DNA of 64,000 nt from Chryseobacterium cucumeris (GTDB lineage: Bacteria; Bacteroidota; Bacteroidia; Flavobacteriales; Weeksellaceae): contig NZ_LUVZ01000012.1 of NCBI RefSeq assembly GCF_001593385.1, positions 434,001 to 498,000 on the forward strand. The letters run 5' to 3'. Shown here piece by piece: positions 1 through 8,144 of the stretch; position 1 is the stretch's first letter; each line of letters opens with the position of its first letter. The notes under the pieces are model-generated. The model ran no database searches and was not told the DNA's origin. It worked only from the letters and a program-made list of their open reading frames with translations. A program made the position numbers and the translations under genes.

Positions 1-1
1 A

Positions 2-427
2 TTGGGAACTACTTTCTTCAATGGAGATTTTGCTGCCGATGAAGACTTATGGGATGCTCCCTTCAGAGATTCCATCAGTGAAGACTATCTGGCGACACGC
101 TGGTTTGTGAATCATTATAAAGAACTGACCGGAGAAGAAATCTCAGGAACGAAGGATCTTCTGGATAAACCTACAGAGATACAGACTCAAATGTTTAACG
201 ATTATGCAGACTCCTTTTCTGAGTTTATTGTCAGATATGTAGATCATTACAAACCGGAAGTTTTAGTTATAGGAGGAAATATTGCCAAGGCTTATCCTCA
301 TTTTGAGCAAAGATTTATTCAGAACTTAACCAAGAATAATATTAACTTGCAGGTTAAAATTTCTGCTATATTTGAAGATGCGGCCATTCTTGGAGCTGCC
401 AGCTATGCATTAAAAAAGCGTATATAA
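2..427 (+). CDS. ROK-family sugar kinase/regulator, C-terminal part (5' truncated by window edge)
   Basis: This is the last 141 codons of a gene that begins before the window; the first visible codon is an ordinary TTG inside the frame, not a convincing start. The stretch PEVLVIGGNIAKAYPHF and the closing AAILGAASYA are typical of the C-terminal lobe of ROK proteins (glucokinase and other sugar kinases, or NagC/XylR repressors). The ATP/sugar-binding DxGxT and zinc motifs lie outside the window, so kinase and regulator cannot be told apart directly. The gene is 21 bp upstream of a GH92 mannosidase and in the same operon as a phosphomannose-isomerase-like cupin, so I infer a cytoplasmic hexose (mannose) kinase. 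Confidence 0.8.
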   Translation: MGTTFFNGDFAADEDLWDAPFRDSISEDYLATRWFVNHYKELTGEEISGTKDLLDKPTEIQTQMFNDYADSFSEFIVRYVDHYKPEVLVIGGNIAKAYPHFEQRFIQNLTKNNINLQVKISAIFEDAAILGAASYALKKRI

Positions 428-448
428 ATTAACAAACGAAAAGATACA

Positions 449-2731
449 ATGAAGTTTATATTTTCTACTTGCTTACTGTTATTACAGGCCTGGGCTTTAG
501 GTCAGAATGTATCTCCCGTAGACTATGTGAATCCTTTGATGGGAACCCAATCCAAACCTTCATTATCCAATGGAAATACCTATCCGGCTGTCGGACTTCC
601 TTGGGGAATGAATATCTGGACACCACAGACCGGTAAAATGGGCGACGGATGGGCCTATACCTACGATGCAGATAAAATAAAAGGATTTAAACAAACCCAC
701 CAGCCGTCTCCCTGGATGAACGATTATGGCGCATTTGCCATCATGCCTGGAGTTGGAAAAGTGAAGTTTAAAGAAGACGAAAGAGCAAGCTGGTTCAGCC
801 ATAAAGCTGAGGTTACCACACCTTATTTCTATAGCGTTTATCTTGCTGATATCAATGTCACAACAGAATTTACACCTACTGAAAGAGCCTCTTATTTTAA
901 ATTTGATTTTCCAAAGACAGACAGCGCTTACGTAGTGGTTGATGCTTTGAACAAAGGATCTTATATCAAAATTTTACCAAAAGAAAGAAAAATCCTCGGA
1001 TATACTACAAGATATTCTACCGGGAAATACGAAAACTTTAAAAACTACTTTGTTATTCAGTTTGATAAAGATTTTGAACTCACAAAAACCTGGAAAGATG
1101 ATAAACTGGTGAATGATCAGTTAGAAATTACCAGTGATCACACCGGAGCTGTGGTAGGATTTAAGCTTAAAAATAAAGAAACGGTTTACGCAAAAGTAGC
1201 TTCTTCATTCATCAGCTTTGAACAGGCAGAACTGAATCTTAAAAGAGAAATCGGAAACAGAAATTTTGAACAGGTCAAGACCGACGCTAAAAATATCTGG
1301 AATAAGACATTAGGAAAAATAGAAGTAAAAGGAGGAACAGATCAGCAGATGAGAACCTTTTATTCCTCTTTATACAGAACTTTATTCTTCCCGCAAAAGT
1401 TATATGAGATTGATGCTCAAAATAAAATAAAACATTGGAGTCCATACAATGGCAAAATTGTAGACGGAAGAATGTTTGCAGGAACCGGTTTTTGGGATAC
1501 TTTCCGTGCTCTATATCCTTTCCTGAATCTGGTGTATCCAAGCATTAATGTGGAAATGCAGGAGGGACTGGCCAACGCTTATAAAGAAGGTGGTTTCTTA
1601 CCAGAGTGGAGCAGTCCGGGATATTCTGATATTATGATTGGAAACAATTCCGCATCCGTAGTAGCAGATGCTTACATCAAAGGACTTCGCGGATATGACA
1701 CAGAAGCGCTGTGGCAGGCTGTAAAACACGGAGCAAACAATGAAGGTCCTATAGAAGCTGTAGGCCGCGCAGGAGTAAAGTATTATAATGAACTGGGGTA
1801 TGTTCCTTACGATGTAAAGATCAATGAAAATGCAGCAAGAACATTAGAATACGCTTATGATGATTTTTCAATCTATCAGTTAGGAAAAGCATTAGGAAAG
1901 CCTGCTTCAGAAATTGATATCTATAAGAAAAGGGCATATAATTACAAAAATGTATTCGACAAGGAGACGGGCCTTATGCGTGGTAAAAATAAAGATGGTA
2001 ACTTCCAGAAACCTTTCAATCCTTTCAAATGGGGAGATGCTTTCACAGAAGGAAACAGCTGGCATTACACATGGTCTGTTTTCCAGGACATTGACGGTTT
2101 GGCAGAACTGATGGGTGGAAAGAAGAAGTTTGAAGCCAAATTGGATGACGTCTTTTCTCTGCCTCCTGTTTTTGATGACAGTTATTATGGAGGCGTGATC
2201 CACGAGATCAGAGAAATGCAGATCATGAACATGGGACAGTACGCTCACGGAAACCAGCCTATTCAGCACATGATCTATCTATATAATTATGCAGGAGCAC
2301 CTTACAAAACTCAATATTGGGCAAGACAGGTGATGAATAAATTGTATCATGCAACTCCGGACGGATATTGTGGTGATGAAGATAATGGACAGACTTCTGC
2401 GTGGTATATTTTCTCAGCTCTAGGTTTTTATCCGGTAACACCGGCGACAGATCAATACGTATTGGGAGCACCATTATTTAAAGAAGCCACCATTCACCTT
2501 GAAAATGGTAAGAAAATTGAAATAAAAGCTCCTGAAAACAATGCGGAAAATTTATATGTAAAATCTTTGAATGTAAACCAACAGCTTTATTCCAAAAACT
2601 GGCTAAGCCACAAGGAATTGATGAAAGGTGCCGTGTTAGACTTTAAAATGGATAGCAAACCTAATAAAGAAAGAGGTACACAGGAAAAAGATTTCCCATA
2701 TTCAATGTCAAAAGAAGAATCAAATAAATAA
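449..2731 (+). CDS. GH92 family alpha-1,2-mannosidase, secreted
   Basis: The 760-residue protein starts with a signal peptide (residues 1-19, ending ALGQ) and then shows the GH92 pattern: PVDYVNPLMGT near residue 23, GTGFWDTFRALYP in the middle, HEIREM at 585-590 and GDEDNGQTSAWY from 642. By analogy with characterised Bacteroides GH92 enzymes, Glu586 would be the general acid and Asp643/Asp645 the base pair; this is family inference. GH92 enzymes are calcium-dependent exo-mannosidases acting on alpha-mannosides of N-glycans or yeast mannan, in the periplasm or on the surface. Length is normal for the family. It sits between a ROK gene and a cupin isomerase, which could phosphorylate and isomerise the released mannose. 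Confidence 0.93.
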   Translation: MKFIFSTCLLLLQAWALGQNVSPVDYVNPLMGTQSKPSLSNGNTYPAVGLPWGMNIWTPQTGKMGDGWAYTYDADKIKGFKQTHQPSPWMNDYGAFAIMPGVGKVKFKEDERASWFSHKAEVTTPYFYSVYLADINVTTEFTPTERASYFKFDFPKTDSAYVVVDALNKGSYIKILPKERKILGYTTRYSTGKYENFKNYFVIQFDKDFELTKTWKDDKLVNDQLEITSDHTGAVVGFKLKNKETVYAKVASSFISFEQAELNLKREIGNRNFEQVKTDAKNIWNKTLGKIEVKGGTDQQMRTFYSSLYRTLFFPQKLYEIDAQNKIKHWSPYNGKIVDGRMFAGTGFWDTFRALYPFLNLVYPSINVEMQEGLANAYKEGGFLPEWSSPGYSDIMIGNNSASVVADAYIKGLRGYDTEALWQAVKHGANNEGPIEAVGRAGVKYYNELGYVPYDVKINENAARTLEYAYDDFSIYQLGKALGKPASEIDIYKKRAYNYKNVFDKETGLMRGKNKDGNFQKPFNPFKWGDAFTEGNSWHYTWSVFQDIDGLAELMGGKKKFEAKLDDVFSLPPVFDDSYYGGVIHEIREMQIMNMGQYAHGNQPIQHMIYLYNYAGAPYKTQYWARQVMNKLYHATPDGYCGDEDNGQTSAWYIFSALGFYPVTPATDQYVLGAPLFKEATIHLENGKKIEIKAPENNAENLYVKSLNVNQQLYSKNWLSHKELMKGAVLDFKMDSKPNKERGTQEKDFPYSMSKEESNK

Positions 2732-2755
2732 TTTTTAAATTAAAAATATAGCTGC

Positions 2756-3253
2756 ATGAGTACAGAAAAAAAAGAAATATTCGAGAGAGTAGAGAATATG
2801 CTGCAGACACAAGGTTTTACTATTGCTGCAAAAGATGATACAAGACCATGGGGAGGATTTTTTGTGATTGATGAAACACAGGCACAAGATTTTGCCAACC
2901 AGTATTTTGACGGGATTGATGTAGACAGCCTGAGAATAGGAGGGAAGCTAAGCCCTAAAATTCTTATCGTGGCTCCGGAAGCAAGATTAAGCTGGCAGTA
3001 TCACCACAGAAGAGCCGAAATCTGGCAGGTAGTAGAAGGAACTGTAGGCATCAAAAGAAGCAATACCGATGAAGAGGGAGAATTGAAAGAATATGGTCCG
3101 AAAGATCAGGTGAAACTTCAGCAGGGGGAAAGACACAGATTAATTGGTCTTGCAGGCTGGGGAATCGTTGCCGAAATCTGGCAGCATACCGATGCTTCCA
3201 ATCCTTCAGATGAAGATGATATCGTAAGAGTACAGGATGACTTTGGAAGATAA
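2756..3253 (+). CDS. Phosphomannose isomerase-like cupin
   Basis: The 165-residue protein has a single cupin fold. The likely metal ligands are His83/His84 and Glu88 (QYHHRRAEIW) plus His127 (GERHRL), as in the C-terminal cupin of type II phosphomannose isomerase / GDP-mannose pyrophosphorylase proteins. It has no signal peptide, so it acts in the cytoplasm. It follows the GH92 gene by 24 bp and is last in the operon, before a strong hairpin terminator. The likely reaction is mannose-6-phosphate to fructose-6-phosphate, completing a path from mannosides to glycolysis. A sensor or other isomerase role for the cupin cannot be excluded. Confidence 0.8.
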   Translation: MSTEKKEIFERVENMLQTQGFTIAAKDDTRPWGGFFVIDETQAQDFANQYFDGIDVDSLRIGGKLSPKILIVAPEARLSWQYHHRRAEIWQVVEGTVGIKRSNTDEEGELKEYGPKDQVKLQQGERHRLIGLAGWGIVAEIWQHTDASNPSDEDDIVRVQDDFGR

Positions 3254-3261
3254 ATAAAAAG

Positions 3262-3290
3262 AATCCGCTTCATTGAAGCGGATTTTTTAT
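3262..3290 (+). terminator. Rho-independent terminator of the mannose operon
   Basis: A perfect 9-bp stem (AATCCGCTT / AAGCGGATT) with a 5-nt loop is followed by a T run, 8 bp after the cupin stop codon. Confidence 0.9.
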
Positions 3291-3415
3291 TGAAAGGAAG
3301 CCTGAGGCTGTAAGAGGGGAGTTACTGGAGGTTTTTAAAGCTGTTGGATTTACTTCGTTATTACCGGTGAATTTTACTAGCAGTACTCCAGCTTCATTCC
3401 TCCAACTTCCTGCTT

Positions 3416-6121
3416 TTAAAACGTCACATCCAGTCCCAAATTGAAGTTGGCCTTCATAATCGGAGCATATACCATTCCTCCGTCAAAATAGCTTCCGAAA
3501 GGATTTTTAAAATCTACAATCGTATTTTTCTGATAATAAGAAGTCAGGTTTTCTCCTCCTACATAAGCTCTGATCTTTTTATTGAAATTTCTTGAGATCT
3601 GAGCATTAAGAACTGCATATGATTCCGAATAAGTTGGGAGCTGAAATTCTGCCGGATTCGTTGAAGTATCAGGAAGTCTTTGCTTTCCGACCCAGTTTAA
3701 AGTCGTATCAAAACTCCAGAATCCTCCTTTATCACTTTTATTGGTCGAATAGGCCAGATTCACGAATCCTCTGTGCTTTGCCATAAATGGAACTTCTCTT
3801 CTTCCACCGATATAATCAGCCTGCACATCATAATATTTATATGCCAATCTTACTTCAAGATTTTTTACAGGCATGAAATCCCATTGAGTCTGGAATGAAT
3901 TGGCAAAAGATTTTCCATCCAGATTATAGAATGTCAGCTGTTGAGGAGATCTGTCCAGATCTACCAATACCTGATCCTGGAAATCTGTTCTGAAGAAGTC
4001 AGCAATAATGCTTGATTTTCTTCCGAATAACTTAAATTCCTGTTGTAAACTGGCTCCATAATTCCATGCGATTTCAGGTCTTAATCCATAAATATTTCCT
4101 CCATTAGGTAGAATATTAATCGCTCTGTTTGATGCAAAATACTGCTGGCTTTCCGCAAATACATTTGCTGTTCTGAAACCTCTTCCCGCAGAAAGTCTTA
4201 AAATTGTTTGAGGTGTGAAGTCATATTTAAAGTTCAATCTTGGCGTAAACTGTGTTCCTGCCAGGTTGTGGAAATCAACTCTTGAACCTGCTACTAAAGT
4301 ATATTTTAAACCAGTTAAAGTATATTCAGCAAAAATGCCCGGTACAATTTCATTTCTTCTCATATCATCCAGCAAATACGTTTCTTTATAACCATCATAT
4401 AAGAAACTTGCACCAGCCTTGTACTTGTGGTTGGTATTTCCGATGATGCTTTCAAAAATTAAATTGGAATAGTATGTATGCTGCTGTCCCGCATAATTTC
4501 TCAATCCAAAAAAGCTGTCCTGCTGATGGTAAACATACTGGTTCATCCATCCGATACTCTGGTAAGGTTTTCCTTTAAAAACATACCCAGTTTTATTCCA
4601 GACCTGGAATCTTGAAATATCGATTCCAACCCCATAAAAAGGCTGTTTGTCCTGACCCAGTTTTTTATCAAAACCAATCTGTCCTGCCGTTCTTTCATCT
4701 CTGATAAAATTAATTCCAAAATGAGACCCGAACCCCGACTTTTCAAGATCGTTATAGTTCAGCAAATATGCTGCATTAATCTGTGTTCCTTTCGGTCTAT
4801 CCAGAAAACCATCATGGTTCATATCTGTATTTCCAAACGTTCCGTTTCCGTGAAGAAGGAAAGTTTGCGACCATTTATCGTTGATCGGAGAAACATTGGT
4901 GATATTGATTTCTGCTCTTCCATTGAAGTCAGAAAAAAGGTTCAGTGACGTTTCAGGCGTCTTGGCATTTTTTAAAAGCTCAGTATTGATCTGTCCTGTG
5001 ATACTTTCATAACCGTTGGTTACCGTACTTCCTCCTTTGGTAAGCTGAATACTTTCGATCCATCTTCCCGGGATAAAATTTAATCCATAAGCAGAAGCCA
5101 ATCCTCTGATTTCAGGGAGTTGTTCCTTCGTTAAGCTGGTATATTTCTGATCCAGCCCAAGCATTTTCAGCTGTTTTGTTCCCGTAACTGCATTGCTGAA
5201 AGAAACATCTACCGTTGCATTGGTTTCGAAACTTTCAGATAAATTACAACAAGCAGCCTTTAAAAGTTCTTTTTTATCAATATTAAAAACAAGTCCGGCT
5301 TCTTTTTTACTTAAAGCTGTTGCTGCCTTAGAACCCGTTACCACAACACCATCAATATTTTTTTCATGTTGAGAATGATCCTCTTTAGCTAATGAAGTCT
5401 CATTGTCTTTATGATCTTCATGCTTTGTTGCTTCTTCGTAATGAACCTTTGGATTAGGCTGCCCAAAAGTAAACTCTCTGTCATACAGGCAGCATCCCGG
5501 AAGTCCGTTGTAAACAGCATCAGAAGCTTTGTATTTTTCATTATCATGACCTGCATCAGCAATAGCCTTTAAAATCTTATCCGATGAGGTTTTTGAAGGG
5601 TCAAAATTCAAAGTAACCGTTTGTTTCTCTGCATTCCATTCCGCAGTATCAGCCCCCGCATCTTTTGATGCTTTTTCAATTCTGGCTTTACAAGAAGCAC
5701 AGTTTCCTCTTACATAGAATTCATTCTCTTTTTTAGTGGAAATAGTAGCCTCTGCATGATGCTCATGATTGGTTTCTGCCTGTGAAGACTTTGCATCTCT
5801 GTCGTAATGACAACATCCCGGAAGTCCTTCATAGGTTGTGTCAGGAGCTTTGAATTTTTCGTTATCATGACCTGCTTCTGCTACTTTTTTCAGAATATCA
5901 TCGGCGGATGCTTTGTCTGTTTCAAAGGTTAAGGTTTGAAGATCAATAGAGTATACTGCTGTTTTTGCACCCGCTTTTTTAGCGGCACTTTCAATTCTTG
6001 TTTTGCACATTTCACAGTTCCCTTTTACCTTGAACTGATTTTTTGAAAGTGTTTGAGCAGCTATAAATTGTGTAAATAGGAATAATCCACCAAGTATCAA
6101 CCTGGAAATATATAATTTCAT
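3416..6121 (-). CDS. TonB-dependent receptor with two N-terminal heavy-metal-associated domains
   Basis: This is a 901-residue outer-membrane protein. A signal peptide (1-22) is followed by two HMA-like modules with CxxC at 36-39 and at 141-144. Each module ends in a near-identical tail, AGHDNEKxKAxDxxYxGLPGCC, with CC at 103-104 and 210-211. A His-rich linker (about 225-255) leads to a TonB plug that begins with GVVVTGSK and carries a CC pair at 291-292 (AACCNLSESFETN), then a 22-strand-type barrel ending in GLDVTF. The HMA domains and His/Cys linker point to copper or another soft metal as substrate or signal. A Cys-rich small protein and a His/Cys-repeat lipoprotein follow upstream on the same strand. 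The fusion of tandem HMA domains to a TonB receptor is the odd feature; the metal is inferred. Confidence 0.9.
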   Translation of the reverse strand: MKLYISRLILGGLFLFTQFIAAQTLSKNQFKVKGNCEMCKTRIESAAKKAGAKTAVYSIDLQTLTFETDKASADDILKKVAEAGHDNEKFKAPDTTYEGLPGCCHYDRDAKSSQAETNHEHHAEATISTKKENEFYVRGNCASCKARIEKASKDAGADTAEWNAEKQTVTLNFDPSKTSSDKILKAIADAGHDNEKYKASDAVYNGLPGCCLYDREFTFGQPNPKVHYEEATKHEDHKDNETSLAKEDHSQHEKNIDGVVVTGSKAATALSKKEAGLVFNIDKKELLKAACCNLSESFETNATVDVSFSNAVTGTKQLKMLGLDQKYTSLTKEQLPEIRGLASAYGLNFIPGRWIESIQLTKGGSTVTNGYESITGQINTELLKNAKTPETSLNLFSDFNGRAEINITNVSPINDKWSQTFLLHGNGTFGNTDMNHDGFLDRPKGTQINAAYLLNYNDLEKSGFGSHFGINFIRDERTAGQIGFDKKLGQDKQPFYGVGIDISRFQVWNKTGYVFKGKPYQSIGWMNQYVYHQQDSFFGLRNYAGQQHTYYSNLIFESIIGNTNHKYKAGASFLYDGYKETYLLDDMRRNEIVPGIFAEYTLTGLKYTLVAGSRVDFHNLAGTQFTPRLNFKYDFTPQTILRLSAGRGFRTANVFAESQQYFASNRAINILPNGGNIYGLRPEIAWNYGASLQQEFKLFGRKSSIIADFFRTDFQDQVLVDLDRSPQQLTFYNLDGKSFANSFQTQWDFMPVKNLEVRLAYKYYDVQADYIGGRREVPFMAKHRGFVNLAYSTNKSDKGGFWSFDTTLNWVGKQRLPDTSTNPAEFQLPTYSESYAVLNAQISRNFNKKIRAYVGGENLTSYYQKNTIVDFKNPFGSYFDGGMVYAPIMKANFNLGLDVTF

Positions 6122-6190
6122 TTTGTTTAAAAGTTTAAATTAATTAAAAAATAGTTCACTATAAGACATAATGAACCCTTGATGTTTTAA

Positions 6191-6553
6191 TTAACCTATC
6201 TTGGGCGGTTGCCAGATTTCCTTTAAACGGTCTGAAAGATAAGGATCAGCATACTGAAACTGAGGATTCTTATTCGATTTATAATAAGACAGTTCCAGAC
6301 GTAGATTTTTTGAAAAAGGGGTTTCAATAAAAGTATAGCAGGCAATGCATGATGAGCAGCAGTCATCTTTACATGATTTTGTTTTATCATGGTTGCTGTC
6401 TTTTTTTGAAGAATGATTTTTACAGCAATCCATTTTTTTTGAAGACTCTGCTTTACAGCATGTTTCCTGGGCCTCTTGCGCATAGAAATTATCCTTGGGA
6501 ATCAGAAAGACTCCCAGGCAAAACACTATGGCAAGTATGTGAAACAGCTTCAT
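6191..6553 (-). CDS. Small secreted Cys-rich protein
   Basis: I chose the start at 6553 (MKLFHILAIV), which gives a proper signal peptide. The longer frame from 6592 adds 13 residues without a signal-like character and overlaps the next gene. The mature part of about 95 residues is rich in Cys, Lys and His, with CC pairs (ETCCKAE, MDCCKNH, DDCCSSCIAC), and ends in IWQPPKIG. CC pairs plus a C-terminal PP recall the Bacteroidota HYC_CC_PP family, but the match is from memory and weak. It lies 69 bp upstream of the HMA-TonB receptor on the same strand, so a periplasmic metal-binding role is plausible. No enzyme motif is visible. Confidence 0.7.
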   Translation of the reverse strand: MKLFHILAIVFCLGVFLIPKDNFYAQEAQETCCKAESSKKMDCCKNHSSKKDSNHDKTKSCKDDCCSSCIACYTFIETPFSKNLRLELSYYKSNKNPQFQYADPYLSDRLKEIWQPPKIG

Positions 6554-6572
6554 CTCTGCAAAAATACAAAAT

Positions 6573-7217
6573 TTATGGCAAAGGATCACCAACTTTTAGA
6601 GAACAGCTGTGCCAAGGTTCTCCGTGTGCCGGATTCAGTTTTGGTTTTTCACCCATCGCCAGATTCTGTGCAGCAGGTGCAGGAGCCGGACTTGGAGAAG
6701 GCTGAACTACATTTTGTGCTGGCTGTGGTGTGGGTGCGGGCTTACTGTTTAATGGCTGGCCTACCGGAATATCACATCGGTGTCCAGGCTGCCCGTGGGG
6801 AGGATTCATTCCTGGAGCGGTTTTAACCTGTTTTCCATTGTTATCAAGGGAAATTTTCCCTGGTGATACAGCATTCGGATCAATCTGGATGGTATTGCCT
6901 CCGTTCACGTTTACATTTTGCGTAGCGGGAGTAGCTGCAGCAGGTTGACCATTTAAAGGTTGTCCTACCGGAATATCGCATCGGTGTCCAGGTTGCCCGT
7001 GTGGAGGATTCATTCCCGGAACGGTAGCCATAGGAGCAGGAGCAACGTTAGACTGGATGCCTGCCTGTTCCATCAGAGCGGTTTTTGAGGTTGTATTTAG
7101 GGCTACGTTGGGCTGGCCAGCGTTGGCTTCTTCTTTTAAGTAAGTAGCTCTCTCATCCTTTTTACAGGATGCAGCTAAGAGTGATACGGCGATCAAACCT
7201 ATAAATGTATTCTTCAT
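6573..7217 (-). CDS. Pro-rich lipoprotein with three His/Cys repeat motifs
   Basis: The start is taken at 7217 (MKNTFIGLIA); an ATG two codons upstream is also possible. A lipobox (LLAASC) gives a lipoprotein, and the rest is a Pro/Ala/Gln/Asn-rich, probably unfolded chain. It carries two identical copies of a 22-residue unit (GMNPPHGQPGHRC then DIPVGQPLN) and a third, diverged copy at the very C-terminus (LNPAHGEPWHSC then SLKVGDPLP). Each unit has two His and one Cys in fixed spacing, suggesting metal or heme binding. The gene overlaps no other if the neighbour starts at 6553, and is 19 bp upstream of it, so the two are probably co-transcribed with the HMA-TonB receptor. Function is not known. 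Confidence 0.8.
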   Translation of the reverse strand: MKNTFIGLIAVSLLAASCKKDERATYLKEEANAGQPNVALNTTSKTALMEQAGIQSNVAPAPMATVPGMNPPHGQPGHRCDIPVGQPLNGQPAAATPATQNVNVNGGNTIQIDPNAVSPGKISLDNNGKQVKTAPGMNPPHGQPGHRCDIPVGQPLNSKPAPTPQPAQNVVQPSPSPAPAPAAQNLAMGEKPKLNPAHGEPWHSCSLKVGDPLP

Positions 7218-7295
7218 ATCCATGGGTATGAAACAAAATTAGCAAAACATTTTCAATTGTTTTGCTAATTTTATACTTATAATTTGATTTTTGGA

Positions 7296-7982
7296 TTAAT
7301 TTTTTACCAAAAGTCTAAATCCTTCTCCGTGAACGTTGATGATTTCCAATCCTTCGTCGTCTTTTAATAACTTACGAAGCTTGGCAATATAAACGTCCAT
7401 ACTTCTTGCTGTAAAGTAATTTTCCTTTTTCCAGATCTTTCTTAAAGCAAGGTCTCTCGGCATGAAATCATTTCTGTGGATGCAAAGAAGTTTTAATAAT
7501 TCATTTTCTTTAGGCGAAAGTTTGTATTCTTTATCACCTACTTTCAGCTGTCTCAGCATAGAATCAAAGAAGATATTGCTGATCTTGAACTGCTCCTGTT
7601 CTTCATTTTCCAGGGTAGAACTTCTCTGAAGAATTGCTTTTATTTTGTATAATAGAAGCTCAGTATCAAAAGGTTTTGTAATATAATCATCAGCACCTAA
7701 CTGATATCCCTTCAGGATATCTTCTCTCATGTTTCTTGCAGTAAGGAAAATGATCGGTGTATTTTTATCAATCTTTTTTACGTCTTCCGCTAATGAAAAT
7801 CCGTCTTTTTTAGGCATCATTACGTCAAATATGCAGATGTCGAATTCATTTTCCGTAAATTCTTTAAGTCCCTGCTCCCCATCAGTGGCAAGAGTTACTT
7901 CAAAATTATTGATGGTCAAATAATCTTTAAGCACCGCCCCGAAACTCTGATCGTCCTCTACTAATAATATTCTGTTGCTCAT
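7296..7982 (-). CDS. OmpR/PhoB-type response regulator
   Basis: The 228-residue protein has a receiver domain (about 1-120) with acidic residues ED-D at 9-11, the phosphoacceptor Asp53 (IFDVMMPKKDG) and Lys103 (ITKPF). A winged-helix DNA-binding domain (about 130-226) follows, with LSPKENELLKLL, RSMDVYIAKLRKLL and the closing GEGFRLLV. The gene is downstream of a histidine kinase on the same strand, separated by 162 bp of AT-rich repeat DNA, and is presumably its partner. It resembles the RprY type of Bacteroidota regulators. The regulon cannot be read from this window, although the adjacent metal cluster is a candidate. Confidence 0.95.
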   Translation of the reverse strand: MSNRILLVEDDQSFGAVLKDYLTINNFEVTLATDGEQGLKEFTENEFDICIFDVMMPKKDGFSLAEDVKKIDKNTPIIFLTARNMREDILKGYQLGADDYITKPFDTELLLYKIKAILQRSSTLENEEQEQFKISNIFFDSMLRQLKVGDKEYKLSPKENELLKLLCIHRNDFMPRDLALRKIWKKENYFTARSMDVYIAKLRKLLKDDEGLEIINVHGEGFRLLVKN

Positions 7983-8063
7983 AATTTTAATAATTAAAAA
8001 TTAACAATTAAGAATGAACTTCCTCACTCTATCTTCTATATTTTGATATTTGGTTACACTTTT

Positions 8064-8142
8064 TATAATTGATGAATGATCATTGATAATTGATGTGGTG
8101 GAGAAGTTTTATCATTTATCGATTATCATCTATCATTTATTT
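8064..8142. repeat. AT-rich TGATAAA-type spacer repeat between kinase and regulator genes
   Basis: Degenerate head-to-tail units of the type ATTGATGAATGATCATTGAT and ATCATTTATC fill most of the 162-bp gap between the response regulator and the histidine kinase. Similar sequence occurs at 10871-10900, 11261-11290 and 46286-46378. Confidence 0.7.
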
Positions 8143-8144
8143 TT

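Noticed and set aside
6476..6826. Plus-strand ORFs overlapping the lipoprotein gene
   Set aside because: They run opposite two genes with a lipobox and signal peptide; their own translations show no domain or plausible start.
8064..8142. Short direct repeats that could suggest a CRISPR array
   Set aside because: Units are degenerate, very AT-rich, not regularly spaced and have no unique spacers; no cas gene is present.
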